Part shown: positions 46,791 to 55,413 of the stretch, one piece after another | How positions within the stretch are numbered: position 1 is the stretch's first letter | Layout of the letters: the number at the start of each line of letters is the position of its first letter | Assembly (NCBI RefSeq): GCF_004347735.1 | Contig: NZ_SLTI01000060.1 | Span: 124,001 to 188,000, forward strand | Source: Sulfuricurvum sp. IAE1 | GTDB taxonomy: Bacteria; Campylobacterota; Campylobacteria; Campylobacterales; Sulfurimonadaceae | Reading direction: 5' to 3' | Length of the DNA: 64,000 bases | The notes under the pieces: model-generated | Seen by the model: the letters and a program-made list of their open reading frames with translations, nothing else | Databases searched by the model: none | Told to the model about the DNA's origin: nothing | Made by a program: the position numbers and the translations under genes

Positions 46791-48191
46791 ATGAAACTGG
46801 AAGCTAAAATCGGTCTTTTCGTTCTGATGGCGTTGGGGGCATTGTTATTCCTCTCGACGCAGGTGACGTCGTTTGGTACCTGGGGCGGTGAAACTTATCC
46901 GGCCAACGCGTATGTCGATGACGCATCGGGCATCGAGGAGCATACGCACGTTCTGATGAACGGGGTCAAAATCGGTGAAATCAGCGACATAGCGATCGAA
47001 GGAAAGCGGGTCCGTCTCGAACTGGCCATCGACGAAGGGGTCAAAATTCCGCTCGACTCCTCAGTCATCGTCGCACAGGAGTCGTTGCTGGGGACGAAAG
47101 TGCTCAATATCGTCGTCGGTGATTCACCGCAGATGCTTGCAAGCGGGGGCACTCTGCCGCAGGCAAAACGTTATGCCTCGTTCGATCAGACCAGCGACTC
47201 GGTCAACGCCGCCGCCCGCGAGCTCGAACTGCTGATGCGTGATTTTCGCCAAACGCTGGATGATGAACACCGCAAAGCGATCCAGGAAGCGATCATCGCT
47301 TTTCGAAACGTCGGGGTCAACCTAGATGGCGTCATCGTCGAAAACCGCGAAGACCTGCACGCCGCGATCGCCAATTTCAGGGCGATGAGCGCCGGATTCG
47401 CCCAAAGCGCCGATACGGTAAACAAAGACCTGCCCGAAATCATGGCCCGGATCAATTCGCTGACGACGCGGATGGACAACATCAGCGGCGCGCTCGAGCA
47501 CAAACTCCCCGAAGCGGTCGATAAATTCGTCAAAATCGAAGACAACGTCAGCGACATCCTGAGCGAAAACCGCTCGTCGCTCAAAACGGCTCTCACCTCC
47601 GCGGGGGACTTCTTCAAAAGCGGGGAGCAGGCGTTCGCGAAAGTCGATTCGATGCTCTCGAACTTTACGACCAGCGAGCTGCAGGTGGCGATGCATACCG
47701 ATTACATGATGCGCGATCAGTACGGCAAGGTTTATCTGGGGGTAAACTACCTTCCCAATCCCGAAACGTACTACATGTTTGACCTGATCAGCACCGACGA
47801 TTACTCGCAATACACGACAAACCCCCCGGGCAAACACAAAGAGAGCGAACTCTATTATTCGCTCCAGTACGGGAAACGTTTCGACAATCTCCTGCTCCGT
47901 TTCGGGGCGATCGAATCGACCGGGGGGATCGGGTTTGACTATTTTATGAACCACGACCGCCTGAAGTTTTCGGCCGAAGCGTTCGATTTCAATGCCGTCA
48001 ACGACGTCCGCTCCGAGCGGGCGCATCTCAAAGCGCAATTGCGCTACCAGATGCTCAAGCATCTTGAACTCTACGGCGGATGGGACAATTTCCTCAACCC
48101 GCAATCGCAGAACCTCTTCCTGGGGCTTGGATTGCGCTTTATCGACAACGACATCAAATATACGTTCGGTGCCGCATCGATGGCACGGTAA
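46791..48191 (+). CDS. MCE/MlaD-family lipid transport protein with C-terminal barrel-like domain
   Basis: A 466-residue envelope protein: signal anchor at about 6-26, an MCE domain at about 35-115 (VLMNGVKIGEISDIAIEG, IVAQESLLGTKVLNIVVG), a long coiled-coil region (about 130-290) and a C-terminal part (301-466) with about ten amphipathic beta strands such as KVYLGVNYL, SELYYSLQYGKRF, LKFSAEAFDF and NLFLGLGLRF. MCE proteins carry lipids between the membranes; standard MlaD is about 180 residues. The extension would allow this subunit to span the periplasm and sit in the outer membrane. AGAGGC precedes the ATG. No mlaE or mlaF genes are nearby. Confidence 0.82.
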   Translation: MKLEAKIGLFVLMALGALLFLSTQVTSFGTWGGETYPANAYVDDASGIEEHTHVLMNGVKIGEISDIAIEGKRVRLELAIDEGVKIPLDSSVIVAQESLLGTKVLNIVVGDSPQMLASGGTLPQAKRYASFDQTSDSVNAAARELELLMRDFRQTLDDEHRKAIQEAIIAFRNVGVNLDGVIVENREDLHAAIANFRAMSAGFAQSADTVNKDLPEIMARINSLTTRMDNISGALEHKLPEAVDKFVKIEDNVSDILSENRSSLKTALTSAGDFFKSGEQAFAKVDSMLSNFTTSELQVAMHTDYMMRDQYGKVYLGVNYLPNPETYYMFDLISTDDYSQYTTNPPGKHKESELYYSLQYGKRFDNLLLRFGAIESTGGIGFDYFMNHDRLKFSAEAFDFNAVNDVRSERAHLKAQLRYQMLKHLELYGGWDNFLNPQSQNLFLGLGLRFIDNDIKYTFGAASMAR

Positions 48192-48199
48192 ACCCGGTT

Positions 48200-48856
48200 A
48201 TGCAGCAGATCAAGTTTAAAAACCGTTCCGACGCGGCGGTCCAGCTCAAAGAGGTGCTGCCGCTTGATCGGATGAAAAACGAAGGATGGAGTCTTGTCGC
48301 GGTCTCTGCGGGGGGGCTTGTCATTGCCGACGCCCTCAATACCCGCCTGAAACTTCCCATCGACTATCTTCTCTCGGCATCGATCACCGCTCCCCAAAAC
48401 GGCGAATGCGAACTCGCGCGGGTGAGCGAAACCGAAGAGATCGTAATCCTGCAGCCCCTGCTCGAAGCGTTTGATATCCAGGTGGATTATATCTACGGCG
48501 AAGCGACGCGCAAACACGAAGAGAAAATCCTCAGTGCGATCTACCGATACCGTAAAGGGGAACATTTCGAGTCGATGAAAGGAAAAACGGTCCTGCTCAT
48601 CGACGAGGGGAGCGAAACGGGACTCAAACTGATGTGCGCGATCAAAACCGCGTTTTCGCAAAAGGCCAAGGCGGTATATGTCGCCGCACCGGTGATCCCC
48701 TCGGAGGTGGTCGAAGCGCTCGACCCGATCGTGGACGCCGTTTTCTGCGTCCATGAGATTGACGATTACGTCGATACGCAATGCTATTATCAGGAATTCG
48801 ACCCCGTCGAGGAAGAGACGATAGAGACAATTTTGGAGAAAAGAGATGAACTATAA
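48200..48856 (+). CDS. phosphoribosyltransferase-family protein
   Basis: A 218-residue protein with a type-I phosphoribosyltransferase fold. The PRPP loop is KTVLLIDEGSETGLKLM, and the N-terminal half has VAVSAGGLVIADALNTRLKL, typical of predicted phosphoribosyltransferases (COG1926-like). Substrate is unknown. The frame extends upstream into the MCE gene, but ATG 48200 starts the conserved part. Its end overlaps pnp by eleven bases; placement between lipid-transport genes and pnp is a conserved campylobacterotal arrangement as far as I recall. Confidence 0.8.
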   Translation: MQQIKFKNRSDAAVQLKEVLPLDRMKNEGWSLVAVSAGGLVIADALNTRLKLPIDYLLSASITAPQNGECELARVSETEEIVILQPLLEAFDIQVDYIYGEATRKHEEKILSAIYRYRKGEHFESMKGKTVLLIDEGSETGLKLMCAIKTAFSQKAKAVYVAAPVIPSEVVEALDPIVDAVFCVHEIDDYVDTQCYYQEFDPVEEETIETILEKRDEL

Positions 48857-51023
48857 CGTAGAACTGGAACTGACGAACAAAACCGAATCATACGCATTCG
48901 GACAGGTAGCCAAGCAGGCAAACGGGGCCGCGTGGCTCAAATGCGGGAACACGGTGATCCTTGCGACCGTCGTCGTGGACGAAACCGATTTCGTGGACGA
49001 GGACTTTTTGCCGCTGACGGTGCAGTACATCGAAAAGAGTTACGCGGCCGGGAAATTTCCCGGCGGATTCATCAAACGAGAAACTAAACCCAGCGATTTT
49101 GAGACGCTGACGTCGCGGATCGTCGACCGTTCGCTCCGTCCGCTTTTTCCCAAAGGATTCGCCAACCCGATCCAGATCACGGTGATGGTTCTTAGTGCCG
49201 ACAACGATGCCGATTTGCAGGTGCTTGCGCTGAATGCGGCGTCTGCGGCACTCTACGTATCGGACATCGACATCTTTACGTCGGTGACCGCGGTGCGGGC
49301 CGCCAAAATCGACGGCGAGATCGTGTTCAATCCGACGCGTGAAGAGATGGAGAACAGCACCCTGGATCTCTACCTCGCCGGAAGCCGGGATGATATGCTG
49401 ATGATCGAGATGCAAAGCATCGGAAGCGATGAAGTTGAGGTTCTCGACGCGCTGATGATCGATCCGATCATCGATTCGGCGGGAATGGCGCAGACGATGC
49501 CGGTGCGCCGTTCGAATGCGATGAGCGAAGATGAACTCATCACCGTTTTGGAGCGTGCCCAAGAGGAACTGAAAAAAGCGAACACGTCGTATGAATCGGC
49601 GTTCAAGCCTTTTGCGGCCGAACCGTTCGAGTTGCAGTGCGTCATCAGCGAAATCAACGCCGAAATGGCAGAGTACGTCCGCGCCACCCATACCGATGAC
49701 CTGAAAAAAGGGATCAACCAGATGGCCAAAACGGAGCGGAGCACCGCGCTGCGCACGATCCGTAAAAATATCATGAAAGAGAAGCCCGAGTGGGACGAAC
49801 ACGAACTGAAAAAGGCGATCGAGTCGGTCAAACGCTCAATGGTACGCGCGCAGATTCTGGATGAACGCGTCCGCGCCGACGGACGCGGGCTTGCCGAAGT
49901 TCGCCCCATCAGCATCGAAACGAATGTTCTCCCCGGAGCCCACGCTTCGGCACTCTTTACCAGAGGACAGACCCAGGCGCTCGTCGTCTTGACGCTCGGC
50001 GGCGCCAAAGACGCGCAGATGTTTGAAAACCTCACCGATAAAGGGACGCAGAACGAAACGTTCATGGTCCACTACAACTTCCCCGGATTCAGCGTCGGAG
50101 AACCTTCGCCGATCGGAGCCCCTCGCCGCCGGGAACTCGGGCACGGAAATCTCGCCAAACGGGCACTCGAGGGCTCCTGTGTCCAAAACGGCCAGACGGT
50201 GCGCCTCGTATCCGAAATCCTTGAGTCAAACGGTTCGTCATCGATGGCGACGGTGTGCGGCGGCTACATGGCACTTCGTGCGGGAGATCTGGAGATGGCC
50301 GATCCGATCGCGGGGGTCGCGATGGGAATGGTTTCAGAAGGGGAGAAATATGCGATTCTCACCGACATTATGGGCCTTGAAGACCATGACGGCGACCTTG
50401 ATTTCAAAGTGGCGGGTTCCAAAGAGGGGATCACGGCGATGCAGATGGACATCAAACTCGGAGGGATACGTCTGGACGTCCTGCGCGAGGCGCTCTTTCA
50501 GGCTAAAGAGGCCCGTAGTCATATCATCGACATCATGTTGGCTTCCGAAGCGAAAATCGAGCTGAATGAAGGGACGCTCCCGAGTACCGACTTGTTCCAT
50601 GTCGATCCGGGTTCGATCGCCGATATCATCGGTCAGGCAGGCAAAACGATCCGCGAGATCATCGAGCGCTTCGACGTCACGATCGATATCGACAAGAAAA
50701 AAGGTGCGGTGAAGCTGACCGGGAAAAACCGCGAAGGGCTGCGAGGAGCGCGCGATCACATCGAAGGGATCGCCAGCGGCGCGGTACAACCCGAAAAGGT
50801 GGAATATAAACTCGGTGACGTCGTCACCGGAAAAGTGAAAAAAATCGTCGATTTCGGGGCGTTTGTCGAATTACCCGGCGGTGTCGACGGGCTGATCCAC
50901 ATCTCACGCCTCTCTGAGGGGCACGTATCGCGGGTGAGCGACGTGGTCAAAGAGGGGGACGAGATCACGGTCGAAATCGTCGAATTCAAAGGAAACAAAA
51001 TCGGGCTTGGGCGGGCTAAGTAA
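48846..51023 (+). CDS. pnp: polyribonucleotide nucleotidyltransferase (PNPase)
   Basis: Phosphorolytic 3'-5' exoribonuclease. The 725-residue protein has two RNase PH domains (the second with VLTLGGAKDAQMFENL and HYNFPGFSVGEPSPIGAPRR), a helical insert, a KH domain (PGSIADIIGQAGKTIREIIE) and a C-terminal S1 domain (VVTGKVKKIVDFGAFVELPG). All domains are complete. The start ATG lies in the end of the phosphoribosyltransferase gene. Confidence 0.97.
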   Translation: MNYNVELELTNKTESYAFGQVAKQANGAAWLKCGNTVILATVVVDETDFVDEDFLPLTVQYIEKSYAAGKFPGGFIKRETKPSDFETLTSRIVDRSLRPLFPKGFANPIQITVMVLSADNDADLQVLALNAASAALYVSDIDIFTSVTAVRAAKIDGEIVFNPTREEMENSTLDLYLAGSRDDMLMIEMQSIGSDEVEVLDALMIDPIIDSAGMAQTMPVRRSNAMSEDELITVLERAQEELKKANTSYESAFKPFAAEPFELQCVISEINAEMAEYVRATHTDDLKKGINQMAKTERSTALRTIRKNIMKEKPEWDEHELKKAIESVKRSMVRAQILDERVRADGRGLAEVRPISIETNVLPGAHASALFTRGQTQALVVLTLGGAKDAQMFENLTDKGTQNETFMVHYNFPGFSVGEPSPIGAPRRRELGHGNLAKRALEGSCVQNGQTVRLVSEILESNGSSSMATVCGGYMALRAGDLEMADPIAGVAMGMVSEGEKYAILTDIMGLEDHDGDLDFKVAGSKEGITAMQMDIKLGGIRLDVLREALFQAKEARSHIIDIMLASEAKIELNEGTLPSTDLFHVDPGSIADIIGQAGKTIREIIERFDVTIDIDKKKGAVKLTGKNREGLRGARDHIEGIASGAVQPEKVEYKLGDVVTGKVKKIVDFGAFVELPGGVDGLIHISRLSEGHVSRVSDVVKEGDEITVEIVEFKGNKIGLGRAK

Positions 51024-51042
51024 TTTTTTAGCTGCACCGGAT

Positions 51043-51048
51043 TATAAT
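51043..51048 (+). promoter_or_regulatory. -10 box for atpE
   Basis: TATAAT, predicted start near 51055, leader of 63 bases with CGGAG before ATG 51118. Confidence 0.5.
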
Positions 51049-51117
51049 TCCATCCACGAAGCGATAAGTAGGGATACGTAATCCGAACGGGCTTTGAATA
51101 ATTTACGGAGATCACTC

Positions 51118-51432
51118 ATGAAAAAAGTTCTTTTTCTTATGATCGCTCTTGCCGCTGCAGCATTCGGTGCTGAAGAAGCAGTAGTGAACGAAACGCTTAA
51201 AGCATACTCGATGATCGCTGCGGGTGTCGGCCTTGGTCTGGCTGCACTCGGTGGTGCCATCGGTATGGGTAGCACTGCTGCCGCAACAATCGCCGGTACA
51301 GCTCGTAACCCTGGCCTCGGCGGCAAACTGATGACAACTATGTTCATCGCTCTTGCGATGATCGAAGCTCAGGTTATCTATACCCTGGTCATCGCTCTTA
51401 TCGCTCTTTACGCGAACCCATACCTCGGGTAA
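51118..51432 (+). CDS. atpE: F-type ATP synthase subunit c
   Basis: Proteolipid of the Fo rotor ring. The 104-residue precursor starts with a signal-like segment (MKKVLFLMIALAAAAFGAEE), then a Gly-rich first helix (GVGLGLAALGGAIGMGS), the polar loop ARNPG and a second helix with the ion-binding Glu in MIEAQVIYTLV. Lack of the Ser/Thr after the Glu that marks sodium-binding rings favours protons. It stands alone, separated from the other atp genes, with its own promoter and terminator. Codons look unusually uniform (GCT, GGT, CTT), as expected of a very highly expressed gene. Confidence 0.96.
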   Translation: MKKVLFLMIALAAAAFGAEEAVVNETLKAYSMIAAGVGLGLAALGGAIGMGSTAAATIAGTARNPGLGGKLMTTMFIALAMIEAQVIYTLVIALIALYANPYLG

Positions 51433-51449
51433 CTCCGGGTATAACCCTC

Positions 51450-51479
51450 GGTCAGCTTCGGCTGATCTTTTTTCTTTTT
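51450..51479 (+). terminator. intrinsic terminator of atpE
   Basis: GGTCAGC and GCTGATC form a 7-bp stem (one G-U pair) closed by a TTCG tetraloop, followed by a T-rich run (51468-51479). It ends just before tRNA-Leu. Confidence 0.85.
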
Positions 51480-51483
51480 AACT

Positions 51484-51568
51484 GCGATCGTGGTGGAATT
51501 GGTAGACACGCTATCTTGAGGGGGTAGTGCCAACAGGTGTGCGAGTTCAAATCTCGCCGATCGCACCA
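51484..51568 (+). tRNA. tRNA-Leu (GAG)
   Basis: An 85-base class-II tRNA. The acceptor arms GCGATCG and CGATCGC pair perfectly, the anticodon stem-loop reads CTATC TTGAGGG GGTAG with anticodon GAG, there is a long variable arm, the T-loop is GTTCAAATC, and CCA is encoded. It decodes CUC and CUU. Five bases separate it from the atpE terminator, so it needs its own start or read-through. Confidence 0.95.
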
Positions 51569-51710
51569 TTCTTTTTATTAAAAACTCCCTTTTAAATCCC
51601 CGGTTTTTCGATCCGATTCATCATTTCTACAATCTTTTTTCCTGTGCAAAAGCCCTGCAAAAACGTCATTTTTTTTCCTTTCGTTTCTGTACTCGTTCTT
51701 GTTTTTAGAC

Positions 51711-51716
51711 TATAAT
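51711..51716 (+). promoter_or_regulatory. -10 box for the acidic protein/exonuclease genes
   Basis: TATAAT with predicted start near 51723 and a leader containing AAGGAA before ATG 51746. The preceding 51569-51710 holds only AT- and T-rich sequence with no gene seen. Confidence 0.55.
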
Positions 51717-51745
51717 GAGATTATTCAAACCGCAAGGAATAGAAG

Positions 51746-52102
51746 ATGGCATACTTGACACAACTAAAACATTTGATTCAAAACGAGTTGATCCCCGACG
51801 TGGAAGAACACATCGACGATATCTTCGAATCGATCGCATCTCAAAAAGACGCATCGCCGCAGGAACGGGCCCAGCTCGAAGACCTTCAGGCACTGCGTGA
51901 CGAGTACAAAGAACTGCTCGGAGAGATCAACAGCGGGCAGCTCGACGAAGAGGAAGCCGAACAGCTCTATACCGAGCTGACGTCGATGCGCGAAGGGGAC
52001 GAGGACGAAGACGACCTTTATTACGATGAGGACGATTTCGACGACGAAGACGAGGATGATTACGACGAATTCGACCGCGACGAAGACGACGACCAGTATT
52101 GA
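51746..52102 (+). CDS. small protein with long acidic tail
   Basis: A 118-residue protein that I do not recognise. Residues 1-75 are helical and moderately acidic (YLTQLKHLIQNELIPDVEEH; RAQLEDLQALRDEYKELLGE). The last 36 residues are almost only Asp, Glu and Tyr with one Arg. There is no signal peptide or membrane segment. The AAGGAA ribosome site and promoter are good. It overlaps by one base (TGATG) the exonuclease gene, so the two are coupled; a DNA-mimic, chaperone or metal-binding role would all be guesses. Confidence 0.7.
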   Translation: MAYLTQLKHLIQNELIPDVEEHIDDIFESIASQKDASPQERAQLEDLQALRDEYKELLGEINSGQLDEEEAEQLYTELTSMREGDEDEDDLYYDEDDFDDEDEDDYDEFDRDEDDDQY

Positions 52103-52848
52103 TGGCAAAATACGTCTTACTCGATACCGAAACGACGGGAGCCGGTGAAAACGACCGGATCATACAATTGGGATTCATGGTCCTGGAAGGGAAAAACGTA
52201 GAGGTTTACAATGACCTGTGCTACAGTGAAGTCCCCATCGCGATTCCGGCTATGGAGACGCACGGAATCACTCCCGAAATGATCGAAGGGCTTCCGACGT
52301 GTAGAGAGACGGGCGCATTTCGCGCGCTCGAAGGGCTCAATGATCCCGAAAACATCCTGATCATCCATAATGCGCCGTTTGATCTGGGGATGCTCGCCAA
52401 AGAAAATTTTACCTCGCGGATGCGGCTCATCGATACGTTGCGGTGCGCAAAACATCTTTTTGATGACGAGGAAGCACATCGACTGCAGTATTTCCGGTAT
52501 CGGCTGGGGCTGTACAAAATCGAGCAGGCCGAAGCGAAGGCACTGGGAATCGAAGTGAAGGCCCACGATGCGATCGGGGACGTGCTGGTACTGAAACTCT
52601 TCTTGAGCGAACTTCGCAAGCGGCTTGCCGAGCGTTTCGGCGAGGTCAATCCGATCGACAAGATGGTGGAACTGACACAGACGCCGGTTTTTTATGCCCG
52701 CCCTCTGAAATTCGGAAAATACAAAGGTAAAACCCTCTCCGAAATCGTCGAAAGCGATCGCGGCTATCTCTCATGGATGCTGGGGAATATGGAAAGCCTC
52801 GACGAAGACATGCGCTACAGTATCAACGTCGTTTTGGGGAATGGTTAG
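52102..52848 (+). CDS. DEDD 3'-5' exonuclease with ExoX-like C-terminal domain
   Basis: A 248-residue exonuclease of the DnaQ/ExoX superfamily. Motifs: Exo I VLLDTETTGAGENDRIIQLG, Exo II ILIIHNAPFDLGMLAKE, Exo III with His-Asp in VKAHDAIGDVLVLKLFL. The C-terminal part (FGKYKGKTLSEIVESDRGYL) resembles the ExoX-like C-terminal (DUF3820-type) segment. Candidate roles are DNA repair or proofreading in trans; the window contains no polymerase. It overlaps the convergent Sel1-like gene by four bases. Confidence 0.88.
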   Translation: MAKYVLLDTETTGAGENDRIIQLGFMVLEGKNVEVYNDLCYSEVPIAIPAMETHGITPEMIEGLPTCRETGAFRALEGLNDPENILIIHNAPFDLGMLAKENFTSRMRLIDTLRCAKHLFDDEEAHRLQYFRYRLGLYKIEQAEAKALGIEVKAHDAIGDVLVLKLFLSELRKRLAERFGEVNPIDKMVELTQTPVFYARPLKFGKYKGKTLSEIVESDRGYLSWMLGNMESLDEDMRYSINVVLGNG

Positions 52849-53105
52849 AACGTCGTTTTGGTGGAGGTTTTGAGTTCGCTCAGGCGATACGCCGCGTCCT
52901 GGTTTCCCGAACGCATCGCTTTTTTCCACCACTCCATCGCTTTTTCTTCGCTTTGTTCGACCCCTTCACCGTAAAAATACATCATTCCGACATACAGCTG
53001 CGCTTCGTCGTCGCGTTCGTATTGGGCCAGCGGGTAGAGGATTTCGTACGCTTGCGAAAACTCTCCGGCGTTGTAGGCGTTGATCCCCTCAATCAGTCGT
53101 TCCAT
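52845..53105 (-). CDS. Sel1-repeat/TPR small protein
   Basis: An 86-residue helical-repeat protein with about two TPR/Sel1-type repeats (AYNAGEFSQAYEILYPLAQY and YVGMMYFYGEGVEQSEEKAM). No signal peptide is seen. AAAGGA stands seven bases before ATG 53105; a TTG two codons earlier is inside that spacing. Likely a protein-protein interaction module of unknown partner. It is divergent from the repeat-protein operon. Confidence 0.75.
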   Translation of the reverse strand: MERLIEGINAYNAGEFSQAYEILYPLAQYERDDEAQLYVGMMYFYGEGVEQSEEKAMEWWKKAMRSGNQDAAYRLSELKTSTKTTF

Positions 53106-53167
53106 CGGCAATCCTTTAAAAAGTTGCCGTTATTATAGCGCCCGGGCCTATTTTTAGGCTGATGGAT

Positions 53168-53173
53168 TATAAT
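53168..53173 (+). promoter_or_regulatory. -10 box TATAAT, predicted leaderless start
   Basis: TATAAT exactly six bases before ATG 53180, with no ribosome site. It is the only promoter seen for the four-gene operon 53180-57717. Confidence 0.5.
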
Positions 53174-53179
53174 GCCCGT

Positions 53180-54421
53180 ATGGATTACACCGAACTCTCC
53201 GGCAAATCGGTTTTATTGTTGGGAAAAACCCGTTCGCTGAGCGAAGAGGAATTCACCCGGCTGCTCAGGCTGCACGGGATAGAGTGGACACGTACGTTGG
53301 CATCGGAGGCAGCAATGGCCTTTGAGGGGAGGATGATGAACCCCTACGAGCAGGCAGAGTCGGCGCGGATCTACGCGGAGGGGAAAATAGCGCTTCATGC
53401 GCTCGAACCTCTCGAAGAGTGGCTGTGCCGTTCAATCGAACCCAACCGGCTGCTGATGAGCCTGAAGCTCTCGAGAGATCAGGAGCGGCTGGTCGATTTT
53501 TTAGCGAATCCCTACATCACCGACGAACTTTTTTTCAAGCTGCTCGGACTTTATGACTGGCAGAACGAAGGGTTTTTCGATAACGATCGAAACCGCGACG
53601 TGACCGCCGCGATCATCGGACGTTTTTACGCCGATCCGGAGAAAAATCACAACGTCCAGTACGCGATGAGCGGACTGGCGCATCTGATCGAGCGTTACGG
53701 AACGGATGAACTTATCGGCGCCGTTGCCGCGCTTTCGCCGATAGCCAAAGAACTCAATAGCCCCTCGGAGCGTTCGGTTGCCGGTATTTTGGACGCCATG
53801 GCGCTTCACCCTCAGACCCCTTTGGAGGTATTGCGAAAACTCCTCCCATCGCGTGCCGCATTGCTGGCCAGACGCGAGCCGTTGGTGCTGGAAGCGGAAT
53901 TGATGGCGGGGGGGGAAGTCGATGAGCTGCTTTCGCAGAATCCCACCCTTTCGGCAGAGGGGAGGACAGTACTGATGGAACGTTTTCCCGCACTCATTGC
54001 ACGCAATGCGGTGTTGTCGGGAGAGCTGTTTGAAAGGCTGCGCGAAGGGTTCGCGGCTGCGCTTGCGGCGAACCCTTCGCTGGACGACGCGATGCAAGAC
54101 GCACTGGCGGCCGAGGGCGAGAATACGGTACTTCAGTCGCTTGCGGCGAACCCATCGCTCGCGCCCCGGCATGCTTCGGCGCTGATGGAGGCGGGAACGT
54201 ATGGCGAGTATTTGGCGGCAAACCCTTCGTTGCCGGAGGGGCTTCTCGAAAAGCTCTACAGTTCGGACGATCCGAAGGTTCATGCCCGTCTTGCCGCCAA
54301 TCCCGCAACGCCGATCGAACTTCTGTATCAGCTTTCTCTCGACCGGCGCTTCGAGAGGGCGGTCAAAACCAATCCCGCTTTCGGCAGACACATACAAACC
54401 CACAACATAGGATGGCACTGA
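53180..54421 (+). CDS. BRCT-like domain plus leucine-rich-variant repeat protein
   Basis: A 413-residue soluble protein. Residues about 3-85 resemble a BRCT domain (LSGKSVLLLGKTRSLSEEEF, IYAEGKIALHALEPLEEWL). The middle is helical. From about 250 to 405 there are repeats of the leucine-rich-variant type built on (A/S)xNPSL, e.g. LSQNPTLSAEG, LAANPSLDDAMQDAL, LAANPSLAPRHASAL, LAANPSLPEGLLEKL and LAANPATPIELLYQL. Such repeats bind protein or nucleic acid. ATG 53180 is chosen because a -10 box overlaps the codons before it. Its stop overlaps the AAA ATPase start by one base. The specific role is unknown. Confidence 0.7.
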   Translation: MDYTELSGKSVLLLGKTRSLSEEEFTRLLRLHGIEWTRTLASEAAMAFEGRMMNPYEQAESARIYAEGKIALHALEPLEEWLCRSIEPNRLLMSLKLSRDQERLVDFLANPYITDELFFKLLGLYDWQNEGFFDNDRNRDVTAAIIGRFYADPEKNHNVQYAMSGLAHLIERYGTDELIGAVAALSPIAKELNSPSERSVAGILDAMALHPQTPLEVLRKLLPSRAALLARREPLVLEAELMAGGEVDELLSQNPTLSAEGRTVLMERFPALIARNAVLSGELFERLREGFAAALAANPSLDDAMQDALAAEGENTVLQSLAANPSLAPRHASALMEAGTYGEYLAANPSLPEGLLEKLYSSDDPKVHARLAANPATPIELLYQLSLDRRFERAVKTNPAFGRHIQTHNIGWH

Positions 54422-55413
54422 TGCGAACCCTTGATGCTTTGACGACGATGCGTTCTTTGATCGGGGCGAAAATCCCCGCTTTTTTATGGGGGGCGCCGGG
54501 AATCGGCAAATCGTCGATCATCAAACAGATTGCCAGAGAGAGGGGGGTGGAATGCATCGATCTGCGTCTTTCCCTGCTTGATCCGACCGACCTTAAGGGG
54601 ATTCCCTTTTACGAACGTGATTCCCACAGTGCGATGTGGGCGCCGCCGTCGTTTCTACCCAGGGGAGGCGAGGGGATTTTGTTCCTGGATGAACTCAACT
54701 CGGCCGCCCCGGCGGTGCAGGCTTCGGCATACCAGCTGATTCTCGATCGTAAGGTGGGGGAATATACCCTCCCTGAGGGATGGGCCATTGTGGCTGCCGG
54801 AAACCGCGAAGGGGACCGCGGCGTTGTCTATCGCCTTCCCAGCCCGCTGGCGAACCGTTTCGTTCACGTCGAAATGGAAGTCAATGCAGCCGACTGGCGC
54901 GACTGGGCATTGGGAGAGGGGATCGACGCGCGGGTAACGGCTTACATCGCTTTTAAGAACGAGGCCCTTTTCGGATTCGACCCCTCGCGCAACGAACGAA
55001 GTTTCCCTACTCCCCGCAGCTGGGAGGCGGTCCATCGGATCTTGACCGCAAACCTTCCCCGTCCGCTGTGGCTTGATGCGATCGGGGGTGCGGTAGGGAA
55101 CGATGCCGCCGTCGATTTTCTGGGATTTGTGCAGGTGATGGACGCCCTGCCCGATATCGACGCGATCATGGCGGGCGAAGCGGCGGAGGCTCCGCAGGAA
55201 CTTTCGGCGTTGTATGCGCTCTCCTCGGCACTTGTTGGACGGGTTTTGGCATCCCCTTCGGACAAAGCCGTGTCGCATGTGCTGCAATATACATTGAGAC
55301 TTAAAAACGAATTTGCCGTCCTCATCGTTCAGGATCTTCAACGCCACGGCGTGGCGATGGAGCATCTCGATGCTTTCGGGGAATGGGTTGAGGCGTACGC
55401 GTATCTGCTATGA
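54421..55413 (+). CDS. MoxR-type AAA ATPase
   Basis: A 330-residue AAA+ ATPase: Walker A GAPGIGKSS at 24-32, Walker B ILFLDELNSA with Asp90-Glu91, sensor 1 in IVAAGNREGDRGVVY, Arg finger region LPSPLANRFVH. MoxR ATPases remodel targets together with VWA-domain partners, and a VWA gene follows with a four-base overlap. An ATG at 54412 is an alternative start; 54421 overlaps the upstream stop (TGATG). Context suggests a chaperone pair acting on a target, possibly one of the two flanking gene products. Confidence 0.9.
   Translation: MRTLDALTTMRSLIGAKIPAFLWGAPGIGKSSIIKQIARERGVECIDLRLSLLDPTDLKGIPFYERDSHSAMWAPPSFLPRGGEGILFLDELNSAAPAVQASAYQLILDRKVGEYTLPEGWAIVAAGNREGDRGVVYRLPSPLANRFVHVEMEVNAADWRDWALGEGIDARVTAYIAFKNEALFGFDPSRNERSFPTPRSWEAVHRILTANLPRPLWLDAIGGAVGNDAAVDFLGFVQVMDALPDIDAIMAGEAAEAPQELSALYALSSALVGRVLASPSDKAVSHVLQYTLRLKNEFAVLIVQDLQRHGVAMEHLDAFGEWVEAYAYLL

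Noticed and set aside
48200-48856. Longer start for the phosphoribosyltransferase at 48080
   Set aside because: That extension runs through the 3' end of the MCE gene in another frame and has no conserved residues; ATG 48200 follows the MCE stop by eight bases.
51484-51568. tRNA-Leu as an attachment site for an element
   Set aside because: No repeated copy of its 3' end was noticed downstream and the next genes have no element features.
53930-54330. Regular repeats suggesting a CRISPR-like or DNA repeat array
   Set aside because: The repeat unit exists at protein level (AANPSL) in frame in the LRV protein; bases differ between copies and there are no spacers.
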